Below are positions 6,472-12,133 of a stretch of DNA of 12,133 nucleotides, piece by piece (the first letter of the stretch is position 1; each line of letters begins with the position of its first letter). The notes under the pieces are model-generated. The model saw nothing but the letters and a program-made list of their open reading frames with translations. It was not told where the DNA came from and ran no database searches. The translations under genes and the position numbers were made by a program. Location: positions 1 through 12,133 of the forward strand of contig SVCR01000025.1 of assembly GCA_015058265.1 (NCBI GenBank), in the 5' to 3' direction. Origin of the DNA: Clostridiales bacterium. GTDB taxonomy: Bacteria > Bacillota_A > Clostridia > Peptostreptococcales > Anaerovoracaceae.

Positions 6472-7722
6472 ATGACGGAATTCTGGATGGGTATATTGGG
6501 GCGTGAGTCACTGATAGCAGCAGATGATATGTGGGGGTTGCTTGTTGCTATGACTGTTGGTGCTTTCTGCGCAATATGGCTCGAGCAGAAATATGCGTGG
6601 GCATCAAAAGTATCAGGCTGCATCATCGCGCTGATCATAGCAATGGTCCTCGCTAATCTCGGGATACTTCCGACATCCAGCGTGCTGTATGATGATATAG
6701 TCTGGGGTGTTATCGTCCCGCTTGGCATACCTATGCTTCTGCTCCAATGTGATCTGAAGAAGATATGGGCTGAGACCGGCAAAATGCTTGTGATATTCCT
6801 TGCAGGATCAGCCGGGACAGTAGTTGGAGCTTACCTTGCTTTCTTCCTGCTCAAGGGACCATACGGCAATGAAGGGGATCTTGCAAGAGTCACTGCCATG
6901 ATGACCGGTACTTATATCGGCGGAAGTGTGAATCTCGCTGCTATGGCATCACAATATGCTGCCGGTGAAGATGTTACGGCGGCTGCTATCGTAGCGGATA
7001 ATCTGCTGATGGCGATCTATTTCTTCGTGCTCATCTTTACTGCCGGTAACAGCTGGTTCCGCAGGAAATATAAGCATCCGCTGATAGATGAAGTCGAGTC
7101 GGGAGCATCGAGTCCTGATGAGAGCAAGACGATGGCGGCCGCATTCTGGAGCCGCAAGGACATTTCGCTTAAGGATATAGCGATCAACATCGGTTATTCT
7201 GCGGCTGTTGTATGGGTTTCCAGACTTATAGCCGGGCTGTTCGATGGATTCGAGGCGAACAGCATACTGATGGCATTCGTGGTACGGTTCCTCGGTTCTC
7301 AGTACGTGTGGATCACTACTATATCTGTCATCGTTGCTACATTCCTTGCCGAGAAAGTCAAAGGAATGCATGGATCTCAGGAGATCGGTACTTACTGCAT
7401 ATACCTGTTTCTGTTCGTTATAGGTGTTCCGGCAAATATTTATACTGTTATCACAAAGAGCCCGCTATTCCTCTTGCTGGCGCTGATAATGGTATCGGTC
7501 AATATGCTGTTTTGCTTCGGCGCGGCCAAGATATTTAAATTCAATCTTGAAGATGCTATTATTGCTTCAAATGCTAATATAGGCGGGCCGACGACGGCTG
7601 CCGGTATGGCGATATCTCAAGGATGGGTGGACCTGGTCGGACCGGCCATGCTCATCGGCACCTTGGGTTATGTGCTGGGCAACTATCTCGGGACGGTAGT
7701 CGCAGTCTCTCTCGGTCTGTAG
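6472..7722 (+). CDS. DUF819 (YjcL-like) family integral membrane permease
   Basis: A 416-residue, strongly hydrophobic protein with about ten membrane segments, matching the DUF819 layout: N-terminal GFC/WLEQK-type helices, the segment VIVPLGIPMLLLQCDLKKIW (about 81-100), the conserved MTGTYIGGSVNLAAMA (about 144-159) followed by AAAIVADNLLMAIYF, and near the C-terminus NANIGGPTTAAGMA (about 365-378) ahead of a last Gly-rich helix. The two GG-containing half-helix signatures suggest an inverted-repeat transporter fold. Family members are annotated as uncharacterised permeases; the substrate is unknown. The polar stretch around 200-232 is a cytoplasmic or external loop separating two halves. 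AAAGGAGT sits eight bases before the ATG. The gene has its own candidate promoter and palindrome and is followed by a weak hairpin before the EFR1 gene, so it may be a separate unit. Confidence 0.87.
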   Translation: MTEFWMGILGRESLIAADDMWGLLVAMTVGAFCAIWLEQKYAWASKVSGCIIALIIAMVLANLGILPTSSVLYDDIVWGVIVPLGIPMLLLQCDLKKIWAETGKMLVIFLAGSAGTVVGAYLAFFLLKGPYGNEGDLARVTAMMTGTYIGGSVNLAAMASQYAAGEDVTAAAIVADNLLMAIYFFVLIFTAGNSWFRRKYKHPLIDEVESGASSPDESKTMAAAFWSRKDISLKDIAINIGYSAAVVWVSRLIAGLFDGFEANSILMAFVVRFLGSQYVWITTISVIVATFLAEKVKGMHGSQEIGTYCIYLFLFVIGVPANIYTVITKSPLFLLLALIMVSVNMLFCFGAAKIFKFNLEDAIIASNANIGGPTTAAGMAISQGWVDLVGPAMLIGTLGYVLGNYLGTVVAVSLGL

Positions 7723-7779
7723 ACCGGGAATGAAGAGGGAGGAACCCTGATAACAACAAGGCACAAATAGGTAAGAACC

Positions 7780-7806
7780 CTGATAGCTGCCGGTTATCAG
7801 AGTTTT
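7780..7806 (+). terminator. Weak intrinsic terminator or attenuator before the EFR1 gene
   Basis: CTGATAGC (7780-7787), loop TGCCG, GTTATCAG (7793-7800) form an 8-bp stem with one G-T pair, followed by AG and TTTT (7803-7806). An 11-base direct repeat (GAACCCTGATA at 7742-7752 and 7775-7785) gives an alternative left arm, CTGATAAC (7747-7754), which pairs perfectly with 7793-7800. The EFR1 ATG is only 18 bases downstream. Confidence 0.4.
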
Positions 7807-7824
7807 CTCGCGTGAGGATAGTAA

Positions 7825-8628
7825 ATGGTTCTTTATTTTAGTACGACTGGTAATACTGAATATATCGCGAAGGAGATCGCATCCGAATTGAAAGATCAGA
7901 CGATAGATCTGCTGCCTCGTATCAGAGAGCATGATCACTCGGATATTTATTCGGATGCGCCATTTGTTATATGCACACCTGTGTATGTATGCGAGATGCC
8001 GGGATTTGTGGCGGACTTCATCAGAAAGACTCCGCTGAACGGATGCAAGGATGTGTACTTTGTCTTCACAAGCGGAGGGTATGCGGGGATCAGCGGACCT
8101 CTGGCCGGAAGGATCGTCAGGAAGAAGGGCATGAAGTACAGAGGTTGTGCTGAACTGACTATGCCGCAGAATTACATAGCGACTGACCTGTATGACGAGC
8201 TTGAAGATGACGAGATAGAGAGGCGGATAATTACTTCTGCAGGGCAGATCGGACGAATAGCAGAGTCGATCAGAAGAGGAGAAGACCTGAAGTCGCGTCA
8301 TAAATGGCTTGCGGAATATGCGGCCATCGTTCCGGTCAATCCTGTATGGCAGAGGATAATGCAGCCTGTGAAGAAATTCCATGCGACTGACAAGTGCACG
8401 GGCTGCGGCATGTGTGAAGGACGATGTCCTTTGAAGAAAATCAAAATGGTGAAGATAGTGTCTTCAGGCAAGGAGACATATCGTCCGAAATGGACCGGCA
8501 GGAGCTGTGCTCACTGCATGTCGTGCATACAGAACTGCCCGGTGCAGGCAATAGAGTATGGGAAGATAACTCCCGGCAAGAAGAGATACCGGTTCAGAGA
8601 TTACAGTAATGCTGTTGAGCGTGACTGA
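7825..8628 (+). CDS. EFR1-type protein: flavodoxin-like domain fused to two [4Fe-4S] ferredoxin clusters
   Basis: A 267-residue cytoplasmic redox protein. Residues 1-160 are flavodoxin-like, with the FMN phosphate loop FSTTGNTEY (5-13), the PVYVCEMPGF segment (52-61) and a TSGGYAG loop (82-88). The C-terminal domain carries two classical clusters: CTGCGMCEGRCP (C191, C194, C197, C201) and CAHCMSCIQNCP (C228, C231, C234, C238). This is the EFR1 family architecture common in anaerobic Clostridia, expected to move electrons between ferredoxin-like donors, FMN and an unknown acceptor. The start follows GTGAGGA by six bases; the flavodoxin beta-strand begins right at residue 2, so the start is well placed. 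The stop is 68 bases before the carbonic-anhydrase-like gene with no terminator between, so the two may be cotranscribed. Confidence 0.9.
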   Translation: MVLYFSTTGNTEYIAKEIASELKDQTIDLLPRIREHDHSDIYSDAPFVICTPVYVCEMPGFVADFIRKTPLNGCKDVYFVFTSGGYAGISGPLAGRIVRKKGMKYRGCAELTMPQNYIATDLYDELEDDEIERRIITSAGQIGRIAESIRRGEDLKSRHKWLAEYAAIVPVNPVWQRIMQPVKKFHATDKCTGCGMCEGRCPLKKIKMVKIVSSGKETYRPKWTGRSCAHCMSCIQNCPVQAIEYGKITPGKKRYRFRDYSNAVERD

Positions 8629-8696
8629 TATTTCTTCAAGACTGATATGTAAGTAATCTCATCTCGGGGAAGCAGAGCGGAGGACAGAGAAAGAAT

Positions 8697-9185
8697 ATGA
8701 AGATCGATGAGACTGTATTTGTTGCGGACGGAGTGAAGATCGTCGGTGAGAATATCACTATCGGCAGGAACAGCAGTATCTGGTATAACAGCGTCATCAG
8801 GTGCGATGAGAAGGAGAGCATCGTCATAGGTGAAGGAACGAATATCCAGGATCTGAGCATGATGCATACCGGTCACGGATGTCCGATAACTGTCGGAAAT
8901 GGCGTCACCATCGGACACATGTGCCTTATACATGGATGTACCATCGGAGATAACACTTTGATCGGTATGGGTTCAGTTATTATGGACAGAGCTGTGATAG
9001 GAAATAACTGCATCATCGGAGCCGGCTCGCTGGTGACCGGCGGAACGGTCATTCCTGACGGACATATGGCATTCGGCAGGCCTGCCAAAGTGGTCAAAGA
9101 GATTTCAGAAGAGCAAATAGAGATCAACAGATATTCTGCAGAGCTGTATGCCGAAGAGGGCAGGTTGATGGAGGCAAGAAAGTGA
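8697..9185 (+). CDS. Gamma-carbonic-anhydrase-like hexapeptide-repeat protein (YrdA/PaaY type)
   Basis: A 162-residue left-handed beta-helix protein ending in an alpha-helix (about 138-160), the size and shape of the YrdA/PaaY/CaiE branch of gamma carbonic anhydrases. The three metal-binding His positions are all present: H57 (SMMHTGHGCP), H74 (VTIGHMC) and H79 (LIHGCTIG). The conserved opening AxVxGxVxIGxxSSIWYNSVIRxD is recognisable as VKIVGENITIGRNSSIWYN (13-31) followed by SVIRCD (32-37). The expected assembly is a trimer with interfacial Zn or Fe. Activity cannot be assumed because many members of this branch are inactive in CO2 hydration or act as thioesterases. A GGAGG (8679-8683) lies 13 bases ahead of the ATG, longer than usual. 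It ends just before a strong terminator and follows the EFR1 gene. Confidence 0.87.
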   Translation: MKIDETVFVADGVKIVGENITIGRNSSIWYNSVIRCDEKESIVIGEGTNIQDLSMMHTGHGCPITVGNGVTIGHMCLIHGCTIGDNTLIGMGSVIMDRAVIGNNCIIGAGSLVTGGTVIPDGHMAFGRPAKVVKEISEEQIEINRYSAELYAEEGRLMEARK

Positions 9186-9216
9186 CGCCTGCAAGAGTCA
9201 TTCGAGAGAACAAGTG

Positions 9217-9259
9217 AGGGAAGGCATCGGTTGAATGAGCCTTCCCTGTTTTTATTTTT
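9217..9259 (+). terminator. Strong intrinsic terminator after the gamma-CA-like gene
   Basis: AGGGAAGGC (9217-9225) and GCCTTCCCT (9239-9247) form a perfect 9-bp stem with a 13-base loop, followed by TTTTT at 9249-9253 and another TTTTT at 9255-9259. It lies 31 bases after the stop codon. Confidence 0.9.
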
Positions 9260-9277
9260 CACCCCGCGCGTGAGACT

Positions 9278-9298
9278 GTTAAGATTCCGCTAAGCATG
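9278..9298 (+). promoter_or_regulatory. 11-bp-period direct repeat upstream of the kinase gene, candidate response-regulator site
   Basis: GTTAAGATTCC followed by GCTAAGCATG: two GYTAAG half-sites 11 bp apart, the geometry bound by PhoB/OmpR/KdpE-type regulators. A related 21-bp element (16 of 21 identical) occurs at 11201-11221. A poor -35-like GTGAAA (9298-9303) and ATAATT (9321-9326), 17 bases apart, follow directly, which would suit activator-dependent transcription. Confidence 0.42.
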
Positions 9299-9342
9299 TG
9301 AAAAAACCTCAAAAAACAAAATAATTAAAGTATAGTTACTAT

Positions 9343-10410
9343 ATGAAAAAGAAGCTTGCCTTACCTGTAATAGTTAAGGATTGCCTGATCACTGCGGGCA
9401 TTCTTTCTGTTGCCTCGATAATATGCATGATTTTGCACCAATTCAGTTCTACCGATACACATGTTCCGATGCTGTTTGTTCTGGCAGTCCTCTGCGTATC
9501 GCGCTTTACCCATGGATATATCTATGGGATAACTGCATCCCTGCTTGCGGTAATTGGTGTTAACTATGCTTTTACCTATCCTTATTTTGAATTGAACTTC
9601 ACACTTACAGGTTATCCTTTGACTTTTTTGGCTATGCTGACGGTATCACTTACGGTATGCACAATGACAAGCCGGATCAAAGCTCAGGAGACTATTCGTC
9701 TGGAAATAGAAACTGAAAAACTGCGCAGTAATCTTCTGCGTTCAGTATCTCATGATATTCGAACTCCCCTGACAACCATTATGGGAAATGCGTCTGCAAT
9801 ATTAGAAAATGACGGAAAGCTTGGCGAGCCTCAGATAAAGAAGCTGCTTGAAGATATACGAAGAGAGGCAGAATGGCTTAACCGCGTTGTTGAAAACATT
9901 CTGTCCATCACAAAGATCAACAGTGATGTTGCAAAAATCAGGAAAGAGCCGGAGCTTGCAGAAGAGATCGCAAGCAGTTCTGTGAATAAATTCCGCCGGC
10001 GATATCCGTGTGTTCCTGTCAGCGTTTCGGTTCCGGACGATGCTCTGCTTGTACCGATGGATGCAGTTCTTATAGAACAGGTGCTTTTCAACTTGATGGA
10101 AAATGCAGTACTGCATGGTGAGACCACTTCCCGCATTGAACTGCGGATCTCAACGAAGGGTGAGCAGGCGGTATTTATGGTTGAAGATGACGGTATAGGA
10201 ATTTCAGAAGATCTTAAGATGCATCTTTTTGATGAAATGCTTCCTATCGGAGAGCGTGGGGTTGGTTCCGGACGCAATATGAAAATAGGACTTTCGATAT
10301 GCCGGTCAATTATAGAAGCTCATAACGGAACGATAGCTGCAGAAAACAGGGAGGAGGGCGGTTCCCGCTTTTATTTTGAACTCCCGTTAGACAGCAAGCA
10401 GTATTCATAG
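9343..10410 (+). CDS. Sensor histidine kinase, KdpD C-terminal type (DUF4118 + HisKA + HATPase)
   Basis: A 355-residue membrane kinase. Residues about 12-108 contain four tightly spaced membrane segments of the DUF4118/KdpD type, with little extracytoplasmic sequence. A helical linker (about 110-130) leads to the H-box SVSHDIRTPLT (phospho-acceptor H137). The ATPase domain has the N-box NLMENAVLHG (N254), the G1 box EDDGIGI (281-287) and a G2 region GSGRNMKIGLSICRSI (308-323). The N-terminal KdpD and UspA-like domains of full KdpD (~900 residues) are absent. Short KdpD-like kinases of this kind occur in Clostridia and may sense K+, turgor or another membrane cue. The ATG at 9343 has no clear ribosome binding site; an in-frame stop at 9322 rules out a far-upstream start. 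The response regulator gene follows after 39 bases, in the kdpD-kdpE order. Confidence 0.88.
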   Translation: MKKKLALPVIVKDCLITAGILSVASIICMILHQFSSTDTHVPMLFVLAVLCVSRFTHGYIYGITASLLAVIGVNYAFTYPYFELNFTLTGYPLTFLAMLTVSLTVCTMTSRIKAQETIRLEIETEKLRSNLLRSVSHDIRTPLTTIMGNASAILENDGKLGEPQIKKLLEDIRREAEWLNRVVENILSITKINSDVAKIRKEPELAEEIASSSVNKFRRRYPCVPVSVSVPDDALLVPMDAVLIEQVLFNLMENAVLHGETTSRIELRISTKGEQAVFMVEDDGIGISEDLKMHLFDEMLPIGERGVGSGRNMKIGLSICRSIIEAHNGTIAAENREEGGSRFYFELPLDSKQYS

Positions 10411-10449
10411 ACACAGATTCGTCAGGAGAAAAACAGGTTTAAGAATATT

Positions 10450-11157
10450 ATGGAGATTAGAGACAGAATAGTAGTTATAGAGGATGACAGCAGCATCCTC
10501 AATCTGCTTAAGACAATACTTAAGGCAAACAATTATGATGTGATGGTCGCGGTTTCAGGTGCGGAGGCTCTCACAATAATATCATCACATTGTCCGGATC
10601 TTGTTATCCTCGATCTCGGCCTCCCTGACATGGACGGAACTGAACTCCTCAAGTCTCTGCGTGAGTGGTCTTCGATTCCGGTTATTGTGCTTTCTGCAAG
10701 AGCTCACGAAAAAGACAAGGTAGAGGCACTTGATCTGGGAGCAGATGATTATATAACTAAGCCCTTTGGCGCCTCAGAACTTCTTGCAAGAATCCGTTCC
10801 GCTCTAAGGCACAGGCGTACAACAATGGACGCCGGACTTGCATTGCAGAACGGAGTTCTGCATATAGGCAGCCTCACGATAGATTACAACAAGCACCGTG
10901 TACTGAAGAACGACTGCGACGTCGGACTGACTCAAACGGAGTTCCGTCTGGTCGCGCTGCTTGGCAGATATGCCGGGCGGGTCATTACCTATGACATGAT
11001 ACTCCGTGAGATATGGGGGCCAAACCTGAAAAATGACAATCGGATCTTGCGGGTGAACATGGCAAATATCCGCAGGAAGATAGAAAGTCATCCGGCGGAG
11101 CCGGAGTATATCTTTACAGAGGCCGGTGTAGGTTATTACCTGAGGGAACCGGATTGA
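10450..11157 (+). CDS. OmpR/KdpE-family response regulator
   Basis: A 235-residue two-domain DNA-binding regulator. The receiver domain (about 5-120) has the acidic pocket E11-D12-D13, phospho-acceptor D55 (VILDLGLPD), switch S82 (VLSAR) and K104 (YITKPF). The C-terminal winged-helix domain (about 135-232) shows the OmpR-type LTQTEFRLVALLGRYAGRVI and the recognition region RILRVNMANIRRKIE, ending VGYYLREPD. It is closest in style to KdpE. Its partner is the kinase encoded just upstream. The Shine-Dalgarno is weak: AGGAG lies 22 bases away and AGGT is nearer, so translation may depend on the upstream gene. Likely targets by position are the direct-repeat elements at 9278-9298 and 11201-11221, implying autoregulation and control of the small membrane protein gene. 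No kdpFABC, trk or ktr gene is visible here. Confidence 0.9.
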   Translation: MEIRDRIVVIEDDSSILNLLKTILKANNYDVMVAVSGAEALTIISSHCPDLVILDLGLPDMDGTELLKSLREWSSIPVIVLSARAHEKDKVEALDLGADDYITKPFGASELLARIRSALRHRRTTMDAGLALQNGVLHIGSLTIDYNKHRVLKNDCDVGLTQTEFRLVALLGRYAGRVITYDMILREIWGPNLKNDNRILRVNMANIRRKIESHPAEPEYIFTEAGVGYYLREPD

Positions 11158-11200
11158 TCACGCATTCTGTGTCAGTCCAAAGCGTCCGGGCTTGCTGAGA

Positions 11201-11249
11201 GTTAATAATCCGTTAACAATGCGGGCTTCCCCGCAAATGCTCCGCTAAG
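11201..11249 (+). promoter_or_regulatory. Tandem 11-bp-period repeats upstream of the small membrane protein gene
   Basis: GTTAATAATCC then GTTAACAATG (11201-11221) forms a direct repeat with 11-bp period. A second, more degenerate pair, GCAAATGCTCC then GCTAAG (11233-11249), lies 32 bp further, about three helical turns. TCCGCTAAG (11241-11249) is identical to 9 bases of the element at 9278-9298. A small perfect hairpin (TGCGGG/CCCGCA, 11220-11235) sits between the two pairs. Confidence 0.42.
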
Positions 11250-11311
11250 AAACGGTCTTTACTGTTGCAATCCTTGAAAAAAGATTGAAAGATAAAGAAA
11301 AAGGAGACGAC

Positions 11312-11710
11312 GTGACAGTAAAGATTCGCAGTGAAATAAACAGAATAATTCTTTTATTTATTGCCGCCGGCATGATCTTGGGGCTGTTTTATTCTGCTGT
11401 ATGCGATGAATCATACGGTGTTGTTCACGAGGCTCGCGAATACCGGAATGAGATGAGTGCTCCTGCTTTGCCTATCATGCCGGACCTCATTACGCACAGT
11501 TCTGCTAATGCAGAAACATCTCACTTTCTGACTGAAAAGGGAAGACCGGGAAGACTGCTTCTTACAAGTACTGACAATACCGGCCGGGCCGATTCTAAGG
11601 ACCACGGCATTTTCTTCTCTGCTTGTATTAACATATTCCTTTTATCTGCGCTTCCCGGCACATCTTTAAAACATATCTTTTATATTCACCTTAAAGACGG
11701 AAACAAATAA
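11312..11710 (+). CDS. Small two-helix membrane or secreted protein, unrecognised
   Basis: A 132-residue protein that I do not recognise. The GTG at 11312 is preferred because AAGGAG (11301-11306) is five bases ahead; the longer frame from TTG 11285 has no ribosome binding site. The N-terminus is basic (VKIRSEINR) followed by IILLFIAAGMILGLFYSAV, a signal peptide or membrane helix. A polar segment follows (about residues 31-98, with an Ala/Pro/Met-rich stretch and few charged clusters), then a second hydrophobic segment GIFFSACINIFLLSAL (about 100-115) and a basic tail ending HLKDGNK. It starts 155 bases after the response regulator gene and behind candidate regulator sites, and a terminator follows, so it is probably a separate short transcript controlled by the two-component system. 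A role as a small modulator of the kinase or of a transporter is only a guess. Confidence 0.62.
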   Translation: MTVKIRSEINRIILLFIAAGMILGLFYSAVCDESYGVVHEAREYRNEMSAPALPIMPDLITHSSANAETSHFLTEKGRPGRLLLTSTDNTGRADSKDHGIFFSACINIFLLSALPGTSLKHIFYIHLKDGNK

Positions 11711-11731
11711 CCTCGCACTCTTATGGCTTTA

Positions 11732-11761
11732 GGACACATCTCTTTTGATATGTCTGTTTTT
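11732..11761 (+). terminator. Intrinsic terminator after the small membrane protein gene
   Basis: GACACATC (11733-11740), loop TCTTTT and GATATGTC (11747-11754) pair at 7 of 8 positions with one C/A mismatch, followed by TG and TTTTT (11757-11761). It separates the 132-residue protein gene from the symporter leader. Confidence 0.6.
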
Positions 11762-11772
11762 GCGTATTTAGC

Positions 11773-11893
11773 TATAAATGGCTCTGAGAGAGGCGGCAGA
11801 TTATTGTTTGCCCATCTACAAAACCTTTCAGCAATACTCACAATAATAATTCCTTGGGAGACGAATCTTCCGTCTCTCTCAGGGTCATTTATA
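11773..11893 (+). ncRNA. Candidate structured 5' leader (long-range 20-bp helix) of the symporter gene
   Basis: The arms 11773-11792 and 11874-11893 pair over 20 consecutive positions, 18 Watson-Crick and two G-U. The wobbles would be C/A mismatches in a - strand transcript, so pairing favours + strand RNA. Inside, ATTATTGT (11800-11807) pairs with ACAATAAT (11840-11847), with TTGC/GCAA above it. GGGAGACG (11856-11863) can pair with CGTCTCTC (11871-11878), which overlaps the right arm of the outer helix, so two folds compete. The element ends 68 bases before the symporter ATG. It does not match a riboswitch class I know; a small inverted-repeat mobile element is an alternative. A -10-like TATAAA at 11773-11778 within the left arm complicates the leader reading. 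Confidence 0.45.
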
Positions 11894-11961
11894 TAATAAA
11901 TGCTTTATTTAGCGCACAGCCCCCGGCAGATAATGTTTTGATGATTTACAAGGAGGTTTTT

Positions 11962-12133
11962 ATGAGCATAAGTGAATTTATAAGCTGGCTGGACGGCCTT
12001 GTATGGGGTACCGTAATGATGGTTCTCATCATCGTAGTCGGTATTCTCCTCTCTGTACGCACCAAGTTCCATCCTCAGAGAAGACTTGGTCTGTCACTCA
12101 GATACGCTGTTACTAACGAGGAAGGCGCTGAGG
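11962..12133 (+). CDS. AGCS-family sodium:alanine/glycine symporter, N-terminal part (3' truncated by window edge)
   Basis: Only the first 57 residues are in the window. They show the typical AGCS start: a short amphipathic opening (SEFISWLDGLVWG), a first membrane helix (about 15-32, VWGTVMMVLIIVVGILLSV), then RTKFHPQRRLG and LRYAVTNEEGAE, matching the family's GxxLxxRTxFxQxRxLGxxLRY pattern ahead of its conserved core. Members import alanine or glycine with Na+ across the cytoplasmic membrane. The start has an excellent AAGGAGGT (11950-11957), four bases before the ATG. The gene is preceded by a structured leader candidate and separated from the two-component region by a terminator, so it is probably its own transcription unit. 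The specific amino acid cannot be told from this fragment. Confidence 0.87.
   Translation, partial: MSISEFISWLDGLVWGTVMMVLIIVVGILLSVRTKFHPQRRLGLSLRYAVTNEEGAE

Noticed and set aside
7741..7760. GAACCCTGATAAC resembling the GAACCTGAT box of TPP riboswitches
   Set aside because: None of the other conserved TPP elements is present around it.
7567..8382. Long - strand open frame of 271 codons over the DUF819/EFR1 genes
   Set aside because: It overlaps two well-supported + strand genes, has a Cys/Arg/His-rich composition without domains, and no suitable ribosome binding site; it is a frame shadow.
9831..10277. - strand open frame of 148 codons opposite the kinase gene
   Set aside because: Ser-rich antisense frame of a clear histidine kinase with no recognisable domain; a shadow.
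11220..11235. TGCGGG/CCCGCA hairpin after the response regulator as a terminator
   Set aside because: A perfect 6-bp stem but followed by AATGC with no T tract; it lies between candidate regulator sites instead.
11773..11893. Symporter leader as a glycine, TPP or lysine riboswitch
   Set aside because: CTCTCTCAGG and CTGAGAG recall glycine and TPP motifs, but the rest of each consensus core is missing, so no class is claimed.

Overview
The window reads as chromosomal DNA of an anaerobic, probably gut-associated, Gram-positive bacterium of the class Clostridia. This rests on Clostridia-type proteins (a flavodoxin-ferredoxin fusion, a DUF819 permease, a CPBP protease, an AI-2E-type permease, a kinase related to the KdpD C-terminal half), strong AGGAGG-type ribosome binding sites, intrinsic terminators and moderate GC. 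It cannot be placed more precisely from sequence alone. There is no rRNA, tRNA, CRISPR array, insertion sequence or phage gene.

Layout. 1-1104 (+): the C-terminal end of glmM, then a stand-alone left-handed beta-helix acetyltransferase resembling the C-terminal half of GlmU; the pair suggests amino-sugar activation for cell-wall precursors. 1141-1191: a hairpin that looks like a bidirectional terminator. 1264-2253 (-): a CPBP membrane protease with its own promoter. 2438-5086 (+): a tightly overlapping three-gene operon of an atypical acyltransferase, a PAP2-type membrane enzyme and an AI-2E-family permease. 5110-6027 (-): a lipoprotein of unknown function, convergent with that operon, whose terminator lies inside the last codons of the permease gene.

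6028-6471 has no intact gene but holds a decayed C-terminal piece of a bacterial Ig-like surface protein, then a promoter and a perfect palindrome ahead of 6472-7722 (+), a DUF819 permease. 7825-9185 (+): an EFR1-type flavodoxin/2x[4Fe-4S] protein and a gamma-carbonic-anhydrase-like protein, closed by a strong terminator.

9343-11157 (+): a sensor kinase and response regulator of KdpD/KdpE type, without the KdpD turgor/USP domains and without kdpFABC in view. A direct repeat with 11-bp period lies before the kinase gene, and a close relative lies before the next gene, a small unrecognised two-helix membrane protein (11312-11710, GTG start). This suggests a small self-regulated regulon. The window ends in the start of an AGCS sodium:amino-acid symporter gene. 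Its leader contains a 20-bp long-range helix with G-U pairs that make sense only in the + strand RNA.

The most unusual items are that leader structure, the repeated 11-bp-period operator candidates with the orphan small membrane protein, the Ig-like gene remnant, and the acyltransferase/PAP2 pair with a non-canonical acyltransferase motif.
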